A stretch of DNA of 15,912 nt from an uncultured Bacteroides sp. (GTDB taxonomy: Bacteria; Bacteroidota; Bacteroidia; Bacteroidales; Bacteroidaceae), in assembly GCF_910585845.1 (NCBI RefSeq), contig NZ_CAJUHF010000066.1:1-15912 (forward strand). Direction: 5' to 3'. Below the pieces are notes generated by a model. The model saw only the letters and a program-made list of their open reading frames with translations. It was not told the origin of the DNA and ran no database searches. Positions within the stretch are counted from its first letter, which is position 1, and each line of letters starts with the position of its first letter. Shown here piece by piece: positions 1-7,000 of the stretch. Position numbers and translations under genes: made by a program.

Positions 1-145
1 GTGTGCAACTTTTTCATTTGTAAATATTTAGATTCTTAATTCAACCAACGAGTAGTTATAAGTAATCATCTAACCAACCTAATAAAAAAACAATAACAAG
101 TTATTTGAATTATCGTAAAGCCATAAGATGGTAGTAGAATAATCT
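1..145. other. Gene-free left edge
   Basis: AT-rich sequence downstream of the minus-strand barrel gene. I see no convincing ORF, hairpin terminator or RNA gene in it. It may be ordinary intergenic DNA or a contig edge; nothing in the sequence decides. Confidence 0.4.
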
Positions 146-895
146 TTATTTTCCCACGCAGAAACTATACCCCACATGAAACTCCACTCCGAAGTTACGA
201 GGAGCAACTGTTGTTCGGTCTCCGTCAAGAACAGCTTTTAACACGTCCTTGGGAAAAGTCCTTTTAAGAAAGAAAAGCCCGTGCTCCACTCCACAGCCGA
301 TAAAGAATGACTTGTACTTGAAATCCGCACTGATGCCTAAACCGATGTCAAAGCGTCTCACGCCGTTGTCCTTGTCGAAAGTCTCAAAATTTGATCTCCA
401 ATGTATCTCCCAATCTCAAAAATCTGTGACAGAACCGTCGTTCGTCAATGTGACATGCTGTACTACGGCTATGTCGGTATTTCCAACAATGCCATATGAA
501 ATGTAGGGGCCTGTACTTATCTGCAAACCGCAATTTGGGTTTATGGGTAAGTAGGCTGCTATTTTTATCGGAAGTTGGAAGTAAACGGCATTTATTTGAG
601 AGTATAACATCCTATGACATAAGGCTTCTTGTCCCTTATGCTGAATATATTCCGGTGCATACTTATCGGCCGTACTCTTTCTGTTCAGGAATTGCAATCC
701 CGTCTGGAACGACCAGTTGCCAACCAAAGGAATGTCCACTCCTACACCAAAACGGAATCCAAAATTACCATCGTAACTATCACTTTTTGTGATGCTGTTG
801 AAACCGGCACCACCTTGCACGTTAATTCTCACTTGTGAATAACTGAACGCTGTTGTCAAGTTCATAAACAGAGCGAATAGAATGTACTTTTTCAT
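146..895 (-). pseudogene. Outer-membrane beta-barrel protein (OMP_b-brl_2/PorT-like), broken by in-frame TGA
   Basis: Read on the minus strand from ATG 895-893, the product starts with a signal peptide (MKKYILFALFMNLTTAFSYS, then Q) and continues as alternating polar/hydrophobic beta strands typical of small Bacteroidetes barrels. Examples are YFQLPIKIAAYLPINPNCGL, then STGPYISYGI, and FGVEFHVGYSF near the C-terminus. After residue 159 there is a TGA (416-418). The same frame then continues for 89 more codons (DWEIHW... to VGYSFCVGK) to TAA at 146-148, so this is a nonsense change and not a frameshift. Full length would be about 249 residues, normal for such barrels. The downstream half still reads as barrel, so the stop is recent or a sequencing error. 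Truncated at 159 residues it would lack the closing strands and probably not fold. Selenocysteine is very unlikely in this family. The substrate or role of the barrel is unknown. Confidence 0.75.
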
Positions 896-1102
896 AATGC
901 GTATTGTTTTAATGGTATTAGTTGAAATAGGGATCATGAGAAAACGGTTACAATGTATTAAAAATAAATGAGATATACAAATAAGAGATGATAAATCAGA
1001 AAGACATCATATAATAAGTACTTATCGAAAAAATCTCTTTTTTATCTCTTAGGATGACTTTGTAAGGTTGCGAACGCATCACTTGAAATGTTTCTTTTAA
1101 AA

Positions 1103-1217
1103 GACCACTTGTGTCTTTTTCATATGAAACACTTTATTTCTTAGTATTGAAACACTTTGTTACATATAATAGAAACACTTTGTTTTTCTAAACTGAACAC
1201 CTTGTTACATAGTATAA
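1103..1217. repeat. Degenerate tandem array, 23-bp period
   Basis: The core GAAACACTTT begins at 1126, 1149 and 1172. A variant, GAACACCTTG, begins at 1195. Each start is exactly 23 bases after the previous one. A weaker fifth unit (GACCACTTGTGT) begins at 1103 in the same register. Units 1149 and 1195 also share the following GTTACATA. An inverted copy of the core, ACAAAGTGTTC, lies at 1220-1230 just beyond the array. There are no unique spacers, so this is not a CRISPR. Period and arrangement resemble an iteron or multi-site protein-binding array; function unknown. Confidence 0.7.
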
Positions 1218-1325
1218 AAACAAAGTGTTCATACTGTATGAACTAATGAGTTAACTATATAGCAGGAGGATAAAAAGGATAGTAACTACGAAAATACTTA
1301 TATCCGCCGGTTCTACTCTGTGAGG

Positions 1326-1423
1326 GGCTTGCAGATACTTTATCTGCAAGCCATCTGCAAGGGGTATCTGCAAGCCTGTAACAAATTGATAACTAAAAGG
1401 ATAAATGTCAAATCCTTGCAGAT
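1326..1423. repeat. TATCTGCAAGCC repeat cluster with perfect 12-bp hairpin
   Basis: GGCTTGCAGATA (1326-1337) and TATCTGCAAGCC (1341-1352) form a perfect 12-bp inverted repeat with a 3-base loop. Further copies follow: ATCTGCAAGG (1353-1362), TATCTGCAAGCC (1365-1376) and, inverted, CCTTGCAGAT (1414-1423). No T-run follows the hairpin on either strand, so it does not look like an intrinsic terminator. It lies about 125 bases downstream of the minus-strand cysteine-rich gene and could be a dispersed palindromic element. Confidence 0.65.
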
Positions 1424-1477
1424 GGCAGATAAAATGAGAAAAAAACATGAGAGGAGAGAGAAGGATATTGCACTTAT

Positions 1478-1912
1478 TCACCACTTGTACTCCTCACTAT
1501 AGAAATCAAAGACCGGTTCTTTGTCGATGCCATACTGCTGGAACGCCTTACGGACATAGTCCTGGTCTTCAAGTGAAAGGGCGCATTCTTTCCGATAGAA
1601 ACGATAATATCTTCCACGACCAAAGTGGGCTATCAGTTGTTGTTTCAGAGGTTGAAAGTTCTTGCTAGGAACTTCATCAAGCAAGTGGCTGATTCCCCAC
1701 GCCACACGTACCTTTTGTGTAGACTTAAAATAAGGACACTGTTCGCTATCGGCAGGGATGCACAACGGATTGACAATGCTGATCACCGGATAGTCTGATG
1801 TATCGTGAACCGCAACCAGACGATGCAAGCATTTCTCTGCTTTCGTACATTGAATATTGAAGCAACGCGGATAGTGGCAAGAAGCCAAAGGAGTTTCGGA
1901 AGAGCTTTTCAT
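1478..1912 (-). CDS. Small cysteine-rich protein, DUF6078-like
   Basis: A 144-residue protein, starting at ATG 1912-1910 (MKSSSETPLASCHYPRCFNI). This start is preferred over an upstream one at 1939 because a good -7 box (1937-1944) overlaps the longer reading. The N-terminus has the pattern C12-x4-C17-x4-C22-x5-C28 followed by His30, and two more cysteines lie in PLCIPADSEQCPYF, suggesting a bound metal. The C-terminal half is basic and aromatic (HFGRGRYYRFYRKE). There is no signal peptide or membrane segment, so it is probably cytoplasmic. It resembles proteins I remember as DUF6078 in Bacteroides, but this assignment is from memory and no function is known. It stands alone with its own promoter and faces away from the kinase operon's start. 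Confidence 0.7.
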   Translation of the reverse strand: MKSSSETPLASCHYPRCFNIQCTKAEKCLHRLVAVHDTSDYPVISIVNPLCIPADSEQCPYFKSTQKVRVAWGISHLLDEVPSKNFQPLKQQLIAHFGRGRYYRFYRKECALSLEDQDYVRKAFQQYGIDKEPVFDFYSEEYKW

Positions 1913-1936
1913 AATTATTATAAATTGATTCAGGCA

Positions 1937-1944
1937 CAAAGATA
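1937..1944 (-). promoter_or_regulatory. -7 element TATCTTTG for the cysteine-rich gene
   Basis: The minus-strand sequence matches the Bacteroides -7 consensus TAnnTTTG exactly, and its end lies 24 bases before the ATG at 1912. No clear TTTG -33 element is visible at the usual 19-21-base spacing, so the call rests on the -7 match and its position. Confidence 0.5.
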
Positions 1945-1950
1945 GGAATA

Positions 1951-2079
1951 GAAAGGGGAAAATAAGAAATAAGAAATGGAAAATGGAAAGGGGAAAATGG
2001 AAAATCGTTAGGGATATATTTAACGCTCCACTTTACACTTTACACTTTACACTTTACACTTTCCATTTTCAATTTTCCA
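1951..2079. repeat. Spacer repeat: (CTTTACA)4 flanked by inverted purine/pyrimidine arms
   Basis: Between the cysteine-rich gene and the CBM9-like gene there are four perfect tandem copies of CTTTACA (2031-2058), followed by CTTT. The left side contains GAAAGGGGAAAAT twice (1951-1963 and 1986-1998). GAAAATGGAAAG (1979-1990) is perfectly inverted to CTTTCCATTTTC (2059-2070), so the spacer could fold into a large stem with the heptamers in its loop. It follows the stop of the kinase/CBM9 operon and may act as a 3' structure, but no classic T-tailed hairpin is present. Confidence 0.65.
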
Positions 2080-2083
2080 CTTC

Positions 2084-2734
2084 CTAAAGGAACTTCAGCA
2101 TCCCGAAGAAGTCGGGACGATGGAAATCAGGTGTTTCCACATTTATAGGATTCCAGGAGAGGAAGTGCGGAGTCTGTAACTTATCGCCGCACTTATAGAA
2201 GTTGGCACGGATTGATTTTCCATCAAGAGCGGACAGTTGATGCTTGAAGAAGGCGGAATAAGGTATCACCAATGCAAGTTCCCAGGCGCACTCTCCTACC
2301 CGTTCTTCAAAAGGTTCACGTCCCAAGGAAGACCAACGTTGGACTGTATCCATCACTTCCTGCGGAGCATGCTCGCGGGCGTTGCGTCCGGTACCGGCAG
2401 CTATCAACAGAGTTCCGGCACAATTGCATTCCACGTTATAGTAAACGCCGTCGCCGGCAGGAACGGAGAAGAACTCCACACAAGCATCTTCCCACACGGC
2501 ACCGTTATCTCCGGCTGCCACGGCACGCACGCTGGCTTCCTTCACCTTATAGTGCAACAGGATGGCGTCATCCGTATGGGCGATGCGGAAGAGTACTTCC
2601 GGCTTATAAGGAAACGCTTCCCAATTGACCGTATCAATAGGCTGAAAAGCAACATTTTCTTTATCGAGCAAAGCCGGTACCTCTTCTGCCAGCACATGGG
2701 CTTGGCCCACTTTCTTTACATTCAGTTCGTTCAT
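2084..2734 (-). CDS. Carbohydrate-binding family 9-like (CBM9/DOMON fold) protein, cytoplasmic
   Basis: A 216-residue protein with the core of a CBM9-like beta-sandwich and no attached enzyme domain. Family-type features are PVNWEAF-like 'DTVNWEAFPYKPEV' near residues 33-46, then LLHYKVKE, VWEDACVEFF near residues 80-90, YYNVECNCAGTLL near 98-110, and WELALVIPYSAFF near 150-162. The C-terminus ends with HFLSWNPINVETPDFHRPDFFG, typical of these stand-alone forms. There is no signal peptide (MNELNVKKVGQAHV), so it should stay in the cytoplasm, unlike CBM9 modules on secreted xylanases. It begins 19 bases after the stop of the upstream kinase gene and is almost certainly co-transcribed with it. 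A role in binding a sugar or a glycoconjugate for the kinase is inference; the ligand is unknown. Confidence 0.75.
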   Translation of the reverse strand: MNELNVKKVGQAHVLAEEVPALLDKENVAFQPIDTVNWEAFPYKPEVLFRIAHTDDAILLHYKVKEASVRAVAAGDNGAVWEDACVEFFSVPAGDGVYYNVECNCAGTLLIAAGTGRNAREHAPQEVMDTVQRWSSLGREPFEERVGECAWELALVIPYSAFFKHQLSALDGKSIRANFYKCGDKLQTPHFLSWNPINVETPDFHRPDFFGMLKFL

Positions 2735-2753
2735 AACTTAACTCCTACCCCCT

Positions 2754-3836
2754 TTAGAGATTATCCTCAATAAACTTCTGCATCTCCGGCGTATGTTCCT
2801 CTACGCTTTGCAGCAGTTTGAACTGCGCCTTTGTGCGTACAAGGTTGTGCTCGGGATATTTAATCTTGTAATAGGTATCACCGTTGATATAATCCGCCAG
2901 GAAACGGACGCACTGCATGTAAGGGAACAGGGCGGCGGCGTAGGGCAGGTTCTCGACCTCTATCGGGAGCAGGAAGACCTTTGCCGACTCCAGATACCCC
3001 TTGGCGAATGCCTTGAAGATCTCCATGTTGAAGTTCACGTTGTCCAGGTTCTCGTCGTCTTCGGCACCGGTATTGGCGGCGGAACGGAGGAAATCGCCGA
3101 AGTCGGAGAAGATAAAGTTGGGCATCACCGTGTCGAGGTCGATCACGCAAAGCACCTTGCCCTCTTCATCGAACATCATGTTGTTCACCTTCGTATCGCA
3201 ATGGCACACGCGTTTGGGCAATTTGTCCTCACGATACAGGCGCTCGCCCTTGCACATCTCCTGCGCACGCTTCTCTATCTCGTCCAGATAATAGCACACT
3301 TCCTTCACACGGCCTACGGCATCCGCAGCCACGGCATCGCGGAGTTGCTTCAGGCGGAACTCCATATTGTGGAAATCGGGAATCGTCTCGCCCAGCGTAT
3401 CGGGGATGTCCGCAAGCATCGCCTGGAAATTGCCGAAAGCCACACCGGCATAGTAAGAATACTCGGCATTCACCGTCTCATAGGTCTTGGCATTGGGAAT
3501 GAACACCATGATGCGCCAATAGTTCTCGCCGTCGTGCCAGTAGGTCTTTCCCGTATCGGCAGGAACGAACGAGAGCACTTTGCGTTCGATGTCGTCCACG
3601 CCCTGCTCTGTCAGCTTCTTGCGGATATGGCGGGTGACGGACTCGATATTGGCCTGCAACATCTCTACATTCTGGAAAATGGCATGATTGACGCGCTGCA
3701 ACACGTAGTCGGGAGCATCTGCTTCGAGAGTAGCCACCTTGTAGGTGTCATTGATCAGCCCGCTGCCCAAAGGCTTGATTCCGCTGACTGTACCCTTCGT
3801 CTGGAAATGGGATACAATGGATTGGAGGTTATTCAT
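2754..3836 (-). CDS. nahK: N-acetylhexosamine 1-kinase-like phosphotransferase (APH fold)
   Basis: A 360-residue kinase of the aminoglycoside phosphotransferase/choline kinase fold. It has a nucleotide-binding loop (LGSGLINDTYKV, residues 23-34), the catalytic-loop signature HCDTKVNN (212-219, with D214 as catalytic base and N219 as metal ligand) and IDLDT (232-236, metal-binding aspartates). From memory, it follows Bifidobacterium longum NahK closely along its length: HNDTKLNN in the same place, IDLDTIMP against IDLDTVMP, and near the C-terminus MRFLADYLEGD and KYPEHNLVRT against VRFLADYINGD and KYPEHNLVRT. NahK phosphorylates GlcNAc/GalNAc at C1 with ATP, so a role in salvaging N-acetylhexosamines from host glycans is likely, though the exact sugar is unproven. 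Relatives are sometimes labelled 'mucin desulfatase', which the fold does not support. It is the first gene of an operon with the CBM9-like gene and is divergent from the regulator. Confidence 0.8.
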   Translation of the reverse strand: MNNLQSIVSHFQTKGTVSGIKPLGSGLINDTYKVATLEADAPDYVLQRVNHAIFQNVEMLQANIESVTRHIRKKLTEQGVDDIERKVLSFVPADTGKTYWHDGENYWRIMVFIPNAKTYETVNAEYSYYAGVAFGNFQAMLADIPDTLGETIPDFHNMEFRLKQLRDAVAADAVGRVKEVCYYLDEIEKRAQEMCKGERLYREDKLPKRVCHCDTKVNNMMFDEEGKVLCVIDLDTVMPNFIFSDFGDFLRSAANTGAEDDENLDNVNFNMEIFKAFAKGYLESAKVFLLPIEVENLPYAAALFPYMQCVRFLADYINGDTYYKIKYPEHNLVRTKAQFKLLQSVEEHTPEMQKFIEDNL

Positions 3837-3868
3837 GATATTTAATAATAGGTTTAAAATAGTTTATG

Positions 3869-3876
3869 CAAATATA
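3869..3876 (-). promoter_or_regulatory. -7 element TATATTTG for the kinase operon
   Basis: The minus strand reads TATATTTG, an exact match to TAnnTTTG, ending 32 bases before the kinase ATG at 3836. A TTTG (minus strand, 3902-3905) lies upstream but with a 25-base gap, longer than the usual 19-21, so the -33 element is uncertain. Confidence 0.5.
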
Positions 3877-3994
3877 CGCCTTCCTCATTAATATAAAAGT
3901 CCAAATTCGTCCGGTAAACGCCCAAAAATATACATTTCAGCAGATATAGCCGTAAAAATCGGAGTACAAACTTCCCTTTTTAAGCAAAATGCCT

Positions 3995-4002
3995 TATATT
4001 TG
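3995..4002 (+). promoter_or_regulatory. -7 element TATATTTG for the hybrid regulator gene
   Basis: An exact TAnnTTTG match in the divergent region between the kinase and the regulator. It overlaps the GTG at 4002, the furthest upstream in-frame start, and so argues that translation starts downstream, at GTG 4080. No good -33 element is visible. An ATATACATTT stretch at 3928-3937 resembles the ATGTACATTT motif upstream of the sulfatase. Confidence 0.5.
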
Positions 4003-4079
4003 TGTCTGAAACCTTGGAGGTTGTTCCTGAGAATTTATGTCCGAAGGCAAAACAGCCTCTTCAAAATACCTTAAGAAAA

Positions 4080-7000
4080 GTGCAAAAGTTTATCAGAACC
4101 CTATTAGTGGCTTTAGTAAGCATAGTTACAACGAATCTATACAGCCAAAATATTACCTTCAAACACCTAACTACCGACGATGGATTGTCACAGTTCAGCG
4201 TCAACAGTTTGTATATTGACGAGAACGGCATCCTGTGGATTGCCACGCGCGAAGGTCTGAACCAATACAACGGCAATGATATCCAAACATACAAATTAAG
4301 CAAGAACGACCCTTACAGCCTCTTCTGCAACACCGTGTTACGCATCACGGGAGACCAGAACGGAAAGATCTACATGCTCTGCACGGAAGGAATCGCCCAG
4401 TTCGACCTGACCACCCAACGGTTCACCACCCTGCTACAAGACAATATCAACAGCATCTATTATAAGAACGGACTCTTCATCGGCAAAAAGAACGAGATAT
4501 ACCGCTACAACGAGCAGACCGGAAACTTCGACCTCTTCTATCAGATGGCGGGAGAGAACATCGAGATCTTCTGCATGTACGAGAACGAAGGCGAGATGTG
4601 GATAGGCACCACCAGCGAAGGCGTATTCAAACTGAGACTGGACGGACAGCAACTGACGCACCCCATCGACAAAGGAAACATCACCAGCATCTACCGGGAC
4701 AACGCAGGCGAGATGTGGATAGGCAGTTGGGAGAACGGCCTCTTCCACCTGAAAGCCGACGGAACGATCGAGAACCTGCGCCACGACCCGGAAAACCCGC
4801 ACAGCCTATCTTCCAACTTCGTGAGAGCCTGCTGCGAAGACGACCTCGGAAATATATGGATAGGAACCTTCAACGGGCTGAACCGCTACAACAAGTCGAC
4901 CGGCATCTTCCAGAACCACACCGCCGCCGAAGCCCAGAGCGAAGGGCTGACCCACTCCTCCATCTGGTGCATCGTGAAAGACAAGCAGGGGACGCTATGG
5001 CTGGGCACCTACTTCGGCGGCGTCAACTACTTCAATCCCGAATATGAAATTTACACCGGCTACCGGGTATCGAGAGAAGAGAAGAAAGGGCTGAGCAGCC
5101 CCATCGTAGGCCGCACCATCGAAGACAAGAACGGCAACCTGTGGATAGGCACCGAGGGCGGCGGGCTGAACTTCTACAACCGACACACGCGGGAATTCAA
5201 GTGGTACCTCACGGGGCAAGGGCACAACAGCATCTCACACAGCAACGTGAAGGCGCTCTATTACGACCCCGACAAAGAAATCATCTGGATAGGCACCCAC
5301 CTCGGCGGACTGAACAAGCTGGACATACGCACGGGCACGTTCACCCACTACCTCATGGAGGAAGATAATCCGGAGACGCTCCCCTCGAACATCGTCCGCG
5401 ACATCACACCCTATCAGGACCAACTGCTCATCGCCACGCAGAACGGAGTATGCCTCTTCGACCCGCAGGACGGGAAGTGCCGGCAACTCTTCAAGGATAC
5501 GAAGGAGGGACGACGGATAATCATGGTTGCCGACCTGGAGATGGACGCGAACGGCACGCTCTGGATTGCCGCCACGGGCGAAGGGGTATTCGCCTACCGC
5601 TTCGACACGAACAAGCTGACCAACTACCGGCACGATGCCGAACAGCCGCACAGCCTCAGCAATAACAACGTGAACAACATCATGCAGGACAGCCGGGGCA
5701 ACCTGTGGTTCTCCACCTCGGGCAGCGGGCTCGACCTGTACCGCCCCGCCACGAACGACTTCGCGAACTTCGACAAAGCCTCGAACGGACTGGTGAGCGA
5801 CTGCATCTACGACACGCAGGAGTCGCCCACGAGCGGCAAGCTGATCCTGACCACCAACCAGGGGTTCTCCATCTTCGACCAGGAGACGGGACGGTTCCGA
5901 AACTACAGCGTGGAGAACGGCTTCCCGCTGACAGCCGTCAACGAGAATGCTCTTTGCGCCACGCACGACGGCGAGATATTCCTCGGAGGCACGCAGGGCA
6001 TGATATCCTTCAACGAGCTGGAGCTGAACTTCACCCCGAAGCCCTACCGCATCATCCTCTCGCGCCTGATCGTGAACGGGACGGAGGTGAAAGTGGGCGA
6101 CGATACGGGCATCCTGTCGCGGTCGTCGCTGTGCCACACAGAGGAGATCACGCTGAACGCCGACCAGACGATGTTCAGCATCGAGTTTGCCACGTCCAAC
6201 TACGTAGCCGCCAACAAAGACGACATCATCTACAAACTGGAGGGATTCTCGGACGACTGGAACAGTACGCGCGGACAGCCCATCATCACGTACACCAACC
6301 TGAACGCCGGCACCTACCACCTGCTTGTCAAGCCCCGCGGCAAGGAAGAAGCGCTCTGCCCGCAGGTGCGCCTCACCATACACGTGCTTCCGCCCTACTA
6401 CCGGACGCCGCTCGCCTACCTCGTCTACCTCGTAGTGACGGGCATCCTGCTCGGGTATCTGGTCAGGACCTACAAGTCGAGAATCAAGCTGCGCGAATCG
6501 CTCAAGTACGAGCAGAAGCACATACAGGACGTAGAGGCCCTGAACCAGTCGAAGCTGCGCTTCTTCACCAACATCTCGCACGAGTTCCGCACGCCGCTCA
6601 CGCTCATCGTCTCGCAGGTGGAGACGCTGATGCAACTGCAGAACTTCACGCCCACCATCTACAACAAGATACTGGGCATCTACCAGAACAGCATACAGCT
6701 GCGCGAGCTCATCACCGAGCTGCTCGACTTCCGCAAGCAGGAGCAAGGGCACATGAAGGTGAAGGTCAGCCCGCACGACATCGTGCACTTCCTCTACGAG
6801 AACTACCTGATTTTCATGGAGTACGCCAACAGCAAGCAGATCAACCTCCTGTTCGAGAAAGACACCGACAGCCTCGAAGTGTGGTACGACCAGAAGCAGA
6901 TGCAGAAGGTGGTGAACAACCTCCTCTCGAACGCCATCAAGCACACGCAGGCCGAAGACACCATCACCCTCGGCATCGCCACCGAGGGCAACGAAGCCGT

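Larger units (their letters stand above)
896..1477. other. 582-base gene-free region with two repeat families
   Basis: No plausible gene on either strand; the short ORFs here have no recognisable protein features. The stretch is AT-rich and lies upstream of the barrel gene and downstream of the cysteine-rich gene. It contains a 23-bp-period array (about 1103-1217) and a group of short inverted/direct repeats (1326-1423), listed separately. I found no clear TAnnTTTG promoter for the barrel gene within the first 100 bases upstream of its start. Confidence 0.6.

Noticed and set aside
146..361. Separate small gene at the 3' end of the barrel gene
   Set aside because: It is in the same frame as the upstream fragment, lacks its own promoter or signal peptide, and supplies the missing C-terminal strands; it is the tail of one broken gene.
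1103..1230. CRISPR-like array
   Set aside because: The period is only 23 bases, with a short degenerate core and no unique spacers or cas genes; it is a tandem array.
1326..1352. Intrinsic terminator for the cysteine-rich gene
   Set aside because: The stem is perfect but no T-run follows on the minus strand, and it lies about 125 bases past the stop.
2793..3845. 350-codon plus-strand frame opposite the kinase
   Set aside because: The minus-strand kinase has full catalytic motifs; the opposite reading has none and begins within coding sequence.
4037..4219. Alternative ATG start for the regulator at 4037
   Set aside because: This ATG is in another frame and stops after 60 codons; the regulator's own frame has the signal peptide and domains.
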